From: Phytopseudomonas argentinensis
GTDB taxonomy: Bacteria; Pseudomonadota; Gammaproteobacteria; Pseudomonadales; Pseudomonadaceae
DNA: 64,000 bases
NCBI RefSeq assembly: GCF_900113905.1
Contig: NZ_FORC01000001.1
Location: 1,548,060-1,612,059 of the forward strand
Direction of reading: 5' to 3'
How positions within the stretch are numbered: position 1 is the first letter of the stretch; the number at the start of each line of letters is the position of its first letter. The translations under genes and the position numbers were made by a program. Below, piece by piece: positions 18,068-26,990 of this stretch. A model generated the notes under the pieces. It was given only the letters and a program-made list of their open reading frames with translations, did not search any database and was not told the DNA's origin.

Positions 18068-18085
18068 CTTTTCCTGGGGAGGGTT

Positions 18086-18110
18086 AGCCCCGCTACGGCG
18101 GGGCTTTTTT
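18086..18110 (+). terminator. Intrinsic terminator ending the V-G operon
   Basis: The stem AGCCCCGC/GCGGGGCT closes a TACG tetraloop and is followed by six T residues. It sits 18 bases after the fibre-assembly gene and just before the activator site of the next operon. Confidence 0.92.
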
Positions 18111-18120
18111 ATGCCTGCAC

Positions 18121-18143
18121 GTTGTACCCGCCCCCGCTACAAC
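18121..18143 (+). promoter_or_regulatory. Putative Ogr-type activator site for the FI operon
   Basis: The 23-bp element GTTGTAC-N9-CTACAAC lies between the terminator and the sheath gene, 75 bases before its start. It is the third copy of the late-operon motif. Confidence 0.75.
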
Positions 18144-18217
18144 CCCCGCCCCTCGCCGGTTTGCCGCGCGCGCGTCAGTCTCAGCACTGTCATTTCACAC
18201 CGCGCAGGCAACCACCC

Positions 18218-19408
18218 ATGGCCGACTACCTACACGGCGTCCGCGTCCTCGAAATCAACGAGGGCACCCGCCCGATTCGCACCGTATCCACCGCCGTCGT
18301 CGGCATGGTCTGCACCGCAGAAGACGCCGACCCGCTGGCCTTCCCGCTCGACACACCCGTGCTGCTCACCAACGTGCAGAGCGCCATCGCCAAGGCCGGC
18401 ACCAAGGGCACCCTGCGCGCGAGCCTGCAGGCCATCGCCGACCAGACAAAACCGTTCACCATCGTCGTGCGCGTCGCCGAAGGCGCTGGCCAAACCCAGG
18501 CCGAGAAGGACGCCGCCACCGTCAGCAACCTGATCGGCACCACCAACGCCCAGGGCAAATACACCGGCATGAAGGCCCTGCTGGCCGCCAAGGGTAAGCT
18601 GGGCATCGTGCCGCGCATCCTCGGCGTGCCAGGCCTCGACAGCCTGCCGGTGGCCACCGCACTGGTCGCCATCGCCCAGGACCTGCGCGCGTTCGCCTAC
18701 GTCAGTGGCTGGGGCTGCAAGACCAAGGAAGAGGCCGTCGCCTACCGCAACGGCTTCGGCGCCCGCGAAGTAATGGTCATCTGGCCGTCGTTCGAGAAGT
18801 GGGACACCACCGCCAACGCAACCGTAGTGGCCCCAGCCGTGGCCGTAGCCCTCGGCCTGCGCGCCAAAATCGACCAGGAAGTCGGCTGGCACAAAACCCT
18901 CTCCAACGTCGCCGTCAACGGCGTGACCGGCATCAGCGCGGACGTGTGGTTCGACCTGCAGAACCCCGCCACCGATGCCAACTACCTCAACGGCAACGAA
19001 GTCACCACGCTGATCAACGAAACCGGCTACCGCTTCTGGGGCTCGCGCACCTGCAGCGAGGACCCGCTGTTCGCCTTCGAGAACTACACCCGAACCGCCC
19101 AGATCCTGGCCGACACCATGGCCGAGGCCCACTTCTGGGCGGTGGACAAGCCCATGAATCCGGGCCTGATCAAGGACATCATCGCCGGCATCAACGCCAA
19201 GTTCCGAGAGCTGAAAACCGCCGGCTACATCATCGACGGCCAGTGCTGGTACGACGAAACGGCCAACGACGCCACCACCCTCAAGGCCGGCAAGCTCTTC
19301 ATCGACTACGACTACACCCCCGTGCCGCCCCTTGAAGACCTCACCTTCAAGCAGCGCATTACCGACCGCTACCTGCTCGATTTCGCCGCGCAGATCAACG
19401 CCGCCTAA
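18218..19408 (+). CDS. FI: Tail sheath protein (P2 gpFI family)
   Basis: 396 residues from the ATG of the family-typical MADYLHGVRVLEINEGTRPI; P2 FI is also 396. Contractile sheath subunit. Internal landmarks are VFPLDTPVLL-like FPLDTPVLLTNV, GWHKTLSNVAVNGVTGI and the C-terminal ITDRYLLDFAAQINAA. An in-frame extension upstream would run over the terminator and activator site and is not used. Confidence 0.95.
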   Translation: MADYLHGVRVLEINEGTRPIRTVSTAVVGMVCTAEDADPLAFPLDTPVLLTNVQSAIAKAGTKGTLRASLQAIADQTKPFTIVVRVAEGAGQTQAEKDAATVSNLIGTTNAQGKYTGMKALLAAKGKLGIVPRILGVPGLDSLPVATALVAIAQDLRAFAYVSGWGCKTKEEAVAYRNGFGAREVMVIWPSFEKWDTTANATVVAPAVAVALGLRAKIDQEVGWHKTLSNVAVNGVTGISADVWFDLQNPATDANYLNGNEVTTLINETGYRFWGSRTCSEDPLFAFENYTRTAQILADTMAEAHFWAVDKPMNPGLIKDIIAGINAKFRELKTAGYIIDGQCWYDETANDATTLKAGKLFIDYDYTPVPPLEDLTFKQRITDRYLLDFAAQINAA

Positions 19409-19447
19409 GCCCGGCCAAGCCGCTAACGCACACAGGAGCAACGCCCC

Positions 19448-19966
19448 ATGGCACTGCCTCGCAAACTCAAGAACATGCTGCTTTTCAACGACGGTGGCAG
19501 CTACCAGGGCGTCATCAAGACCTGCACCCTGCCGCCCCTGGCCCGCAAGATGGAAGCCTTCCGCGGCGGCGGCATGAATGGCCCGGCCTTCGCCGACCTG
19601 GGCCTGTCCGACGACGGCATCAAGTTCGAGTGGAAGCTCGGCGGCCTGGACTTGCAGGTGCTCAAGCAGTGGGGCGCGATTCGCGCCGATGGCGTGCCGC
19701 TGCGCTTCGCAGGCGCCTACCAGGATGACGCCACCGGCGAAGTCATCGGCCTGGAAATTCAGGTGCGCGGCCGTCACGAAACCATCGAGATGGGCGACGC
19801 CGCACCGGGTGAAGACACCGAACACAGCGTCACCACCGCCTGCACCTACTACAAGCTCAGCGTGAACGGCGCCGACATCATCGAGATCGACGTCCTCAAC
19901 TTCATCGAGCGCGTCGACGGTATCGACCTGCTCGCCGAGCAGCGCAAGGCCCTCGGCCTCATCTGA
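19448..19966 (+). CDS. FII: Major tail tube protein (P2 gpFII family)
   Basis: 172 residues, the same length as P2 FII. Typical opening MALPRKLKNMLLFNDGGSYQG and the closing NFIERVDGIDLLAEQRKALGL. Forms the inner tube inside the sheath. Confidence 0.95.
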   Translation: MALPRKLKNMLLFNDGGSYQGVIKTCTLPPLARKMEAFRGGGMNGPAFADLGLSDDGIKFEWKLGGLDLQVLKQWGAIRADGVPLRFAGAYQDDATGEVIGLEIQVRGRHETIEMGDAAPGEDTEHSVTTACTYYKLSVNGADIIEIDVLNFIERVDGIDLLAEQRKALGLI

Positions 19967-20028
19967 CCACCACCGCAACGCCACCCGGCGCGCTGACCCG
20001 CGCCGCCCATTCCCAAAGGAGCCACCCC

Positions 20029-20376
20029 ATGGACACCAAAGACGAAACCGCCACCAAGGCCGCAGCAGTACCCGCCACCAACCCGAACCAGGCCGTGGTC
20101 ACGCTCGATACGCCGATCGAGCGCGGCACCACCACCATCACCGACGTCACCCTGCGCAAGCCCATGTCCGGCGAGCTGCGCGGTGTCGCCCTGACGGACC
20201 TGCTCAACCTCGAGGTCAACGCCCTGCGCAAGGTGCTGCCACGCATCACCACCCCCATGCTCACCGATGTCGAAGTCGGCCGCATGGATCCCGCCGACCT
20301 GGTGGAGCTGGGCACCACGGTGGCCGGTTTTTTGTTGAGGAAGTCGGTGAAGGCGGAAGCATTCCTCACTGCGTAG
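20029..20376 (+). CDS. E: Tail assembly protein E (P2 gpE family)
   Basis: 115 residues. Contains the family stretch VTLDTPIERGTTTITDVTLRKP and acts with the tape measure during tail-tube assembly. Near its 3' end the run T-TTT-TTG (20328-20334) forms the same slippery heptamer used in P2 for a -1 frameshift that fuses E to E'. The short zero-frame tail after the slip site ends at 20376. Confidence 0.92.
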   Translation: MDTKDETATKAAAVPATNPNQAVVTLDTPIERGTTTITDVTLRKPMSGELRGVALTDLLNLEVNALRKVLPRITTPMLTDVEVGRMDPADLVELGTTVAGFLLRKSVKAEAFLTA

Positions 20377-20384
20377 ACGACGCC

Positions 20385-20507
20385 ATGGCCGACCTGGCCG
20401 TGGTCTTTCACTGGGCGCCCACCCACATGGACGCCCTCAGCCTCACCGAACTGATGGAATGGCGCGAGCGCGCCCGGGTACGGAGCCAGAGCGATGGCGG
20501 CAAATAA
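20385..20507 (+). CDS. E': E' extension (P2 GpE family), expressed by -1 frameshift from E
   Basis: The -1 frame relative to E is open from the slippery site at 20328-20334 through to a TAA at 20505. It encodes MADLAVVFHWAPTHMDALSL and then TELMEWRERAR, the conserved P2 GpE/E' pattern. I list it from its internal ATG, but by analogy to P2 it is mainly made as an E-E' fusion of roughly 160 residues. It overlaps the tape measure start by 14 bases. Confidence 0.85.
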   Translation: MADLAVVFHWAPTHMDALSLTELMEWRERARVRSQSDGGK

Positions 20508-23013
20508 CCTCAAACTGCAGCTCATCCTCTCCGCCCTGGACAAAGTTACCGGCCCGCTGAAAAAGATGCAGGCCAGCGGCATCGGCGCCGGCCGCGCACT
20601 CAAGGAAGCCCGCGACCGGCTCAAGGATCTCAACGCCCAACAGAAGGACGTCAGCGCTTGGCGTACCCAGCGCACCGCCGCCAAGCAGACGGAAACCGCC
20701 CTCAACGCCGCTCGCGAGCGCGTGCGCGCCCTTGGCCAGCAGATGAAGGCCACCGGCGTGCCCACTCGCGAAATGGCCCGCGACCTCAAGGCCGCCATAC
20801 GCGAAGCCACCAACCTCAAGCGCGAACACCAGCAAAACCAGATCCAGCTGCAGGGCCTGCGCAACAAGCTCAACGCCGCCGGCATCAGCACCCGCAATCT
20901 CGGCGCAGGCGAGCAGGCGTTAAAGGCCAAGATCACCGCCACCAACGCCGAGCTGGTGAAGCAAGAGAATCGCCTCAAGCGCATCACCACCCAGCAGCAG
21001 CGCCTGGCCCGCACCAAGGCTCAGTACGAGAAAACCCAGGCTCTGGCCGGCAGTATGGCCACCAGCGGCGCCGGCGGCCTGGCCACTGGCTCGGGCATCC
21101 TGTTCGGCATGCAGCGCTTCCTCGCGCCAGGCGTGGAGTTCGACACCACCATGAGCAAGGTGCAGGCCCTCACTGGCCTGGCCAAGGGCGACGAGCAGCT
21201 GGCCGCGCTGCGCGCCCAAGCCCGCAAGCTGGGTGCCGAAACCATGTTCAGTGCCGGAGACGCCGCCAGTGGCCAGGCCTTCCTGGCCATGGCCGGCTTC
21301 ACGCCCAAGGCCATCCAAGACGCCATGCCCGGCCTGCTCGACATGGCCAAAGCCGGCGATATGGATCTCGGCCGCACCGCCGATATCGCCTCCAACATCC
21401 TCGGCGGCTTCCGCATCGACCCCAGCCAGATGGGCAACGTGGCCGACGTGCTCACCAAGGCGTTCACCACCTCCAACATGAGCCTGGAGATGCTCGGCGA
21501 CACCATGAAGTACGTGGGCCCGGTCGCCGCTTCCGCCGGCATGGGCCTGGAGCAAGCCGCCGCCATGGCCGGCCTGCTCGGCAACGTCGGCATCCAGTCC
21601 AGCCAGGCTGGTACCACCCTGCGCGCCATGCTGCTGCGCCTGGCCGCGCCCGTGGGCCCGGCGGAAAAGGCCATGAAGAAGCTGGGCATTCGCGCCAAGG
21701 ACTCGGCCGGCAACATCCGCGACATCACCGCCGTGCTCGGCGACGTGGCTAAGGCCACCGAGAAAATGGGCTCAGGCACCCGCCTGGAGTACCTCAAGGC
21801 CATCTTCGGCGAGGAACCCGCCGCCGGCATGGCCGAGCTGATCAACCAGGCCGGCGCCGGTGGCATCCTCAAGTATCTGGACGTCGTGAAGGACCACGCC
21901 GGCGCCGCCGGGCGCACCGCCAAGATCATGGCCGACAACCTCACTGGCGACCTGGACGAACTGTTCTCCGGCCTCGATGAGGTGCGCATCGAGCTGTTCG
22001 ACCAGCAGAACGGCCCCCTGCGTGAGTTCGTCCAGGGCCTGACGGAAATGGTCGGCCGCATCGGTGCCTGGGTACGGGAAAACCCCGTGCTCACCGCGCA
22101 GATCACCAAAACCGCCGCCGGCCTGGGCCTGCTCATGGCCGTCATGGGCGGCATCACCCTGGCCCTGGCCAGCATCCTCGGCCCGTTCGCCATGGTGCGC
22201 TTCGCCATGATGCTGCTCGGCATCAAGAGCCTCGGCCTGGTCACCGCCCTGAAGTTCGTGGCCAGCGCGCTGCTGTGGATCGCCCGCCTCGCCATGGCCA
22301 ACCCCATCGGCCTGCTCATCACCGTGCTCGCCGGCGGCGCCTACCTCATCTACCAGAACTGGGACGCCGTGAAGGCCTACATGGCCGGCCTGTGGGCAGA
22401 GCTCAAAGAAGGTTTTAGCGGCGGCATTGGCAGCATCATCGCCACCCTGGTCAACTTCAGCCCGCTGGGCCTGATCTACCGCGCCTTCGCCGGCGTGCTC
22501 AGCTACCTGGGCGTCGAGCTGCCCAGCAAATTCACCGACTTCGGCGGCATGCTCATGGATGGCATGGTCAATGGCATCACCGCCGGCCTTGGCAAGGTGA
22601 AAGACGCCATCACCGGCGCCGGCGATAGCACCATCACCTGGTTCAAGGAAAAGCTCGGCATCCACTCCCCCTCCCGCGTATTCGCCCAGCTCGGCGGCTT
22701 CACCATGGCCGGCCTCGGCCAGGGCCTGGCCAAGGGCGAAGGCGGCGTGCTCAAGCAGATCGCCGGCACTGCCAGGGCCATGACCGAAGCCGGTACCAGC
22801 CTGCTCACCGGTGGCATCACCTTCGACAGCCGCCCACCCGTGGCCGCGGGCGGCGGTGGCATGGTCATCCAGGGCGACACCGTGCACTTCACCATCAGCG
22901 CCACGCCCGGTACCGACACCGCCGGCCTGCGCCAGATGATCAACCAGCTGCTCGACGAGCGCGAACGCGGCAAGGCCGCCCGCATCCGTTCGCGCATGAA
23001 TGACCAGGACTAG
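20494..23013 (+). CDS. T: Tail tape measure protein (P2 gpT family)
   Basis: 839 residues (P2 T is 815). The first 200 residues are coiled coil. Residues about 205-520 are the TP901-type tape measure core (TTMSKVQALTGLAKGD, SSQAGTTLRAMLLRLA). Several hydrophobic helices lie near 540-620, and a C-terminal segment carries the SPSRVFAQLGGFTMAGLGQGL motif common to many tape measures. It sets tail length and is injected ahead of DNA. Confidence 0.95.
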   Translation: MAANNLKLQLILSALDKVTGPLKKMQASGIGAGRALKEARDRLKDLNAQQKDVSAWRTQRTAAKQTETALNAARERVRALGQQMKATGVPTREMARDLKAAIREATNLKREHQQNQIQLQGLRNKLNAAGISTRNLGAGEQALKAKITATNAELVKQENRLKRITTQQQRLARTKAQYEKTQALAGSMATSGAGGLATGSGILFGMQRFLAPGVEFDTTMSKVQALTGLAKGDEQLAALRAQARKLGAETMFSAGDAASGQAFLAMAGFTPKAIQDAMPGLLDMAKAGDMDLGRTADIASNILGGFRIDPSQMGNVADVLTKAFTTSNMSLEMLGDTMKYVGPVAASAGMGLEQAAAMAGLLGNVGIQSSQAGTTLRAMLLRLAAPVGPAEKAMKKLGIRAKDSAGNIRDITAVLGDVAKATEKMGSGTRLEYLKAIFGEEPAAGMAELINQAGAGGILKYLDVVKDHAGAAGRTAKIMADNLTGDLDELFSGLDEVRIELFDQQNGPLREFVQGLTEMVGRIGAWVRENPVLTAQITKTAAGLGLLMAVMGGITLALASILGPFAMVRFAMMLLGIKSLGLVTALKFVASALLWIARLAMANPIGLLITVLAGGAYLIYQNWDAVKAYMAGLWAELKEGFSGGIGSIIATLVNFSPLGLIYRAFAGVLSYLGVELPSKFTDFGGMLMDGMVNGITAGLGKVKDAITGAGDSTITWFKEKLGIHSPSRVFAQLGGFTMAGLGQGLAKGEGGVLKQIAGTARAMTEAGTSLLTGGITFDSRPPVAAGGGGMVIQGDTVHFTISATPGTDTAGLRQMINQLLDERERGKAARIRSRMNDQD

Positions 23014-23018
23014 CCTCC

Positions 23019-23459
23019 ATGATGATGTCCCTCGGCATGTTCGTGTTCAGCCTCAGCACCCTCGCCTACCAGGAGCTGCAGCGGCAAACCGACTGGCGCC
23101 ACCCCACCACCAACCGTGTCGGCGCCAACCCGGCGCGGCAGTTCGTCGGCAAAGGTGAAGACACCATCACCATGCCCGGCATCCTGCTGCCCGAGCTGGC
23201 TGGCACGGCGATGTCGCTCGACGCCCTGCGCACCATGGCCGACACCGGCAAGGCCTACCCCCTGGTGGAAGGCACCGGCCGCATCCTGGGCGTATGGGTG
23301 ATCGAGAGCATCAGCGAGACCCGCACCCTGTTCTTCCGCGACGGCGCAGCCCGCCGCATCGAGTTCAGCATCACCCTCAAGCGCATCGACGACGGCCGCG
23401 TCGACATGCTCGGCAACATCCTCTCCACCGGGCTCAACATCCTGCGGAGGCTGTTTTGA
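23019..23459 (+). CDS. U: Tail protein U (P2 gpU family)
   Basis: 146 residues. Typical features are FVFSLSTLAYQELQRQTDWRH near the start and ITLKRIDDG near the end. A tail terminator or assembly component. Begins 5 bases after T and overlaps D in TTGA fashion. Confidence 0.94.
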   Translation: MMMSLGMFVFSLSTLAYQELQRQTDWRHPTTNRVGANPARQFVGKGEDTITMPGILLPELAGTAMSLDALRTMADTGKAYPLVEGTGRILGVWVIESISETRTLFFRDGAARRIEFSITLKRIDDGRVDMLGNILSTGLNILRRLF

Positions 23460-24724
23460 TCGAGGCTGCCATCAAGGCCGTTACCGGCTTCATCACCAGG
23501 CAGGCCGAGGGCATGGCCCGCGATGCCAGCTACCCGGTACCGGCGTTCCGGCTCACAGTGAACGGCGCCGATATCGCCAACCTCATCGCCCCGCGGCTGA
23601 TCAGCCTCACCCTCACCGACAACCGCGGCATCGAGGCCGACACGCTCGACATCCAGCTCAGCGACCACGACGGCCTGCTGGCCATCCCCCCGAAGGACGC
23701 CACTGTGCACCTGTGGCTCGGCTGGAGTGACACCGGCCTGGTCGACAAAGGCACTTACACCGTCGACGAGCTGGAGCACAGCGGCACACCGGACGTGCTC
23801 AGCATCCGCGCCCGCAGCGCCGACATGCGCAAGGGCTTCAAGGCCAAGCGCGAGCGCAGCTGGAGCAACGCCACCCTGGGCGAAGTACTGCGCGCCATCG
23901 CCAGCGCCTACAGCCTCACCCCCGTCATCGAGCAGGCGCTGGGCGCGCTGCGCCTGCTGCAGGTCGACCAGGCCGGCGAGTCCGACGCCAACCTGCTCAC
24001 CCGCCTGGGCGACGAACACGACGCGGTGGCCACTGTAAAAGCCGGCCGGCTGCTGTTCACGCCGATGATCGGCGGGCGCACCGCCAGCGGCCTGGCCCTG
24101 CCCCACGTCACCCTGGCCCGGGCGGATGGCGACGGCCACCGCTACCTGCAGGCCGACCGCGACGCCTACACCGGCGCCCTGGCCTATTACTACGACGTGA
24201 ACAGCGCCAAGAAGCGCGAAGCCATCGCCGGCGGCGGCGACAACCTCAAGGAACTGCGCCACACCTACGCCGACCAGCAGTCCGCCACCCGTGCCGCCCG
24301 CGCAGAATGGCGCCGCCTGCAACGTGGCAGCGCAACGCTCAGCTACACCCTGGCCAGGGCACGGCCCGAGCTGATCCCGGAACTCACCTACACCCTCGAA
24401 GGCATCAAGCAGGAGATCGCCGCCACCATCTGGCACGGCGGCAACGTGCAGCACAGCCTCACGGCGGACGGCGGCTTCACCACCGCCCTGGAGCTGGAGA
24501 ACCAGCTACCGGACGAGCTGATCGACGAGTTGGCCGAGCGCGAAATCGGCGCCTACACCGGCGTGGTGGCCTGGTACCGCGCCAAGGATGGCAAGCAGGA
24601 GAAGGTCACCGCCGGTGAGCCCAAGCGGCTCAGGCGCTTGGCGCGGCTGTATGCGAACAAGAAGAACGCGCAGAAGGCGGTGGATCGGGAGTGGTCAAAA
24701 ATTAAGGTTACCAGTACTGTTTAG
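23456..24724 (+). CDS. D: Late control / baseplate hub protein (P2 gpD family)
   Basis: I choose the TTG start overlapping the U stop: it has a GGAGG ribosome site six bases upstream and gives 422 residues, like P2 D (387). In-frame sequence further upstream lies inside U. The protein has the phage late control D fold (PVPAFRLTVNGADIANLIAPRL, DEHDAVATVKAG) and ends in a basic LRRLARLYANKKNAQKA segment resembling the P2 D tail-tip hub. A decayed copy lies right of attR. Confidence 0.92.
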   Translation: MIEAAIKAVTGFITRQAEGMARDASYPVPAFRLTVNGADIANLIAPRLISLTLTDNRGIEADTLDIQLSDHDGLLAIPPKDATVHLWLGWSDTGLVDKGTYTVDELEHSGTPDVLSIRARSADMRKGFKAKRERSWSNATLGEVLRAIASAYSLTPVIEQALGALRLLQVDQAGESDANLLTRLGDEHDAVATVKAGRLLFTPMIGGRTASGLALPHVTLARADGDGHRYLQADRDAYTGALAYYYDVNSAKKREAIAGGGDNLKELRHTYADQQSATRAARAEWRRLQRGSATLSYTLARARPELIPELTYTLEGIKQEIAATIWHGGNVQHSLTADGGFTTALELENQLPDELIDELAEREIGAYTGVVAWYRAKDGKQEKVTAGEPKRLRRLARLYANKKNAQKAVDREWSKIKVTSTV

Positions 24725-24767
24725 ATGCACCTGCCGCTTCTGGTCGGCACATCACAAGGAACAGTAG

Positions 24768-25265
24768 ATGAACTTCACTGATGATCTCTATAACGACACG
24801 GTATACATCAGGAAAACTGACGGGTCTGTGGTCGGCCCTTATAAGACCAGCGTCGGGAAACTGACCCCAATTTTCGATAGTGCACTTGTCGTTTCAGAGG
24901 GTGACGAACTAATTCGTGACCTTCCAAATGGAAGGCAAGAAGTCCACACAATTGTCGATGTAGATTTCTTTTCAGGCATGCCTGGAATGGATCCTTGCTT
25001 CAATCTGCATCTAAGAAAACCTGGCGCTGCAAACCAAACATCCGTGCAAACGAATCACATCACTATTAACAACTCCTCTGGTATCCAAGTCGGCAACGAC
25101 AATGTCATGAACATTCAAAATGCGTTCAATGACTTGATTCAGAGAATTGATAACAGTAATGGAACACTGGAAGATAAACAGGAAGCGAAAAGTCGAATTG
25201 CTTCCCTCTTGAAGCATCCCTTAGTGGCTGCCGTCTTGGGGGGAGTTACTGGCGGCATATTCTGA
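24768..25265 (+). CDS. Cargo protein with RHIM-like motif and C-terminal hydrophobic tail
   Basis: 165 residues, AT-richer than the flanking genes. Residues 1-82 look like a small beta-rich domain. Residues 97-116 (HITINNSSGIQVGNDNVMNI) match the RIP homotypic interaction motif: the core I106-Q107-V108-G109, then N112 and M114 at the canonical spacing, in an Asn/Ser-rich context. Residues 117-146 are a charged amphipathic helix. Residues 147-165 (LLKHPLVAAVLGGVTGGIF) form a hydrophobic glycine-rich segment that could enter membranes. RHIMs form amyloid signalling complexes in animal necroptosis and occur in some bacterial immune proteins. A self-assembling defence or toxin role is inferred; the rest of the protein was not recognised. 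Confidence 0.7.
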   Translation: MNFTDDLYNDTVYIRKTDGSVVGPYKTSVGKLTPIFDSALVVSEGDELIRDLPNGRQEVHTIVDVDFFSGMPGMDPCFNLHLRKPGAANQTSVQTNHITINNSSGIQVGNDNVMNIQNAFNDLIQRIDNSNGTLEDKQEAKSRIASLLKHPLVAAVLGGVTGGIF

Positions 25266-25270
25266 CCGCC

Positions 25271-26536
25271 TCACCCCCGCACTCCAATCACCTCATCCCA
25301 CCTGGTGGTGTAACACCGGCTCTTCATCTCCCGCTTCATGCCCCACCAGGGGTCAACCGGCACCCGGCCAAGCCGCAGGGTGCCGGCGCCCTCCCGCTTG
25401 TTGATCGCATCCAGCGCCGCCATCACCCGGTCACTGCCAGCCCGCGCCGCCGGCGCAAAAAGGTCGCTAGTCACCTCGCCGCGCTGGCTCAGGTCCATCA
25501 GCAGAATCGAGCACTTCGAGTACTTGAAGCCTTGCCGGTAGATGGCATCCAGGGCGCGCAGTGCGGGCGCCAGAATGTCCCGCGTGTCGTCGGTCGGCAT
25601 CGGCAGCGCTACGGTCTGGGCGTTCGAGTAGCGCGGTAGCTTGGGGTTGTGGATCTGCGTCTTGATGCTCACCTGAATGGCACCACACAGCGAGCGCTGG
25701 CTGCGCAGCTTCTCGCAAGCGCGGGTCACGTAGGTGGCCAGGGCCTCGCGAATCGGCGCCAGGTCTTCGAGCTTTTCGCCAAACATCTTGCTCGAGCAGA
25801 TCGCCTGTTTCGGCGGCGGGCCATCGTTGAAGTCCAGGCAGCTCACGCCGCGCAGCTCGCGCGCGGTGCGCTCCAGGGTCACGCCGAACTGCTTGCGCAG
25901 CGTAGCCACGTCGAAGTGCGCCAAATCCCACGCGGTGTTGATGCCCAGGGCCTGCAGCTGCGGCGCCAGGCGTCGGCCAATGCCCCACACTTCATCCACG
26001 GGCGCGATGCGCAGTAGCTTGGCCTGGCGGGCCGGGTCGGTCAGGTCCACCACCCCACCGGTGGCCGGCCACTTCTTTGAGGCCCAGTTGGCCAATTTCG
26101 CGAGGGTCTTGGTGGTGCTGATGCCCACGCCCACGGGCATGCCGACGTCGCGCAGCAGGCGCGCCCGCACCTGGCGGCCGAGGCCGTCGAGGTCAGCAAT
26201 GCCAGTCAGGTCAGCCCAGCACTCGTCCACGCTGTACACCTCGATGCCGGGCACCATATCGCGGATGGTGCGCATCACGCGGTTGCTGATGTCCGCGTAC
26301 AGCGTGTAGTTGCTCGATCGCACCACCACGCCGCCGGCGCGCAGGTCTTTGCGCACCAGGTGATAGGGCGCGCCCATGGGGATGCCCAGGGCTTTCACTT
26401 CCGCCGTGCGGGCGATCACGCAACCGTCATTGTTCGAAAGCACCACCACCGGCTTGTGCTTCAGGGCCGGCTGGCAGATGCGCTCGCAGCTGCAGTAGAA
26501 GCTGTTGCAGTCGATCAGTGCGAATACCTGTTGCAT
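25271..26536 (-). CDS. umuC: UmuC-like Y-family DNA polymerase (Pol V catalytic subunit type)
   Basis: 421 residues from the ATG giving MQQVFALIDCNSFYCSCER, the standard UmuC opening; longer in-frame versions run into umuD. Catalytic acidic residues are visible at Asp9 and in the SVDECW motif near residue 100, and the NNDGCVIARTAEVKALGIPMG region is intact. The C-terminal little-finger and beta-clamp-binding region is complete. Synthesises across DNA lesions with UmuD'. Second gene of an SOS-controlled leftward pair, two bases after the umuD-like stop. Such cassettes on phages can supply SOS mutagenesis to the host. Confidence 0.94.
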   Translation of the reverse strand: MQQVFALIDCNSFYCSCERICQPALKHKPVVVLSNNDGCVIARTAEVKALGIPMGAPYHLVRKDLRAGGVVVRSSNYTLYADISNRVMRTIRDMVPGIEVYSVDECWADLTGIADLDGLGRQVRARLLRDVGMPVGVGISTTKTLAKLANWASKKWPATGGVVDLTDPARQAKLLRIAPVDEVWGIGRRLAPQLQALGINTAWDLAHFDVATLRKQFGVTLERTARELRGVSCLDFNDGPPPKQAICSSKMFGEKLEDLAPIREALATYVTRACEKLRSQRSLCGAIQVSIKTQIHNPKLPRYSNAQTVALPMPTDDTRDILAPALRALDAIYRQGFKYSKCSILLMDLSQRGEVTSDLFAPAARAGSDRVMAALDAINKREGAGTLRLGRVPVDPWWGMKREMKSRCYTTRWDEVIGVRG

Positions 26537-26538
26537 GC

Positions 26539-26976
26539 TCAGCGCCCCACGTAGCTGATCACCCAGCGCACCACACCCCAGATCTGCACGCACTCCTCGT
26601 ACTCGAGGTTGATGTCCGGGGTGAAGCGGCTGGGGGCACGCAGCACCAGGCGCTCGTGCTCGTCATAGATCATCAGGCGCACGCGGTAGCAGCCATCGTC
26701 CTCGAGGTCGACCACCACGTACTGCTCGCGCTTGCTCATGGTGCCGCGATCCACCACCAGCCGGTCGCCGGGGTACAGGCCGAAGCCGATCAGGCTGTCA
26801 TCCTCCACCCGCACCACCCACACGTGGGGCGCCCCCAGGCTGGTCAACGCGTCGAGCGAAAGCCCCTCTTCCTTCTCGTCTTCGGCGGGGGATTGAAAGC
26901 CCGTAATGCGCAGTTCCTTGGCTTCGGGCAACAGGTGAGCGAGCCGCTGGTTGCGGCCCAGAATGGTGAGTGACAT
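26539..26976 (-). CDS. umuD: UmuD-like S24 protein with altered catalytic dyad
   Basis: 145 residues, aligned by eye with UmuD. The cleavage region CG-FPSPA is TG-FQSPA here (Thr25-Gly26). The Ser nucleophile is kept (Ser61), but the surrounding GDSM is DDSL. The Lys general base in the FTVKK region appears as Arg (YRVRLM, Arg98 or Arg100). In LexA/UmuD proteins Lys is needed for self-cleavage, so this copy may cleave poorly or be cleaved in trans. It is first in the SOS-controlled operon with umuC. Confidence 0.85.
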   Translation of the reverse strand: MSLTILGRNQRLAHLLPEAKELRITGFQSPAEDEKEEGLSLDALTSLGAPHVWVVRVEDDSLIGFGLYPGDRLVVDRGTMSKREQYVVVDLEDDGCYRVRLMIYDEHERLVLRAPSRFTPDINLEYEECVQIWGVVRWVISYVGR

Positions 26977-26990
26977 GGGGGTAATTCTCG

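Noticed and set aside
18230..19984. 584-codon antisense ORF over sheath and tube genes
   Set aside because: Shadow of FI and FII, no motif support.
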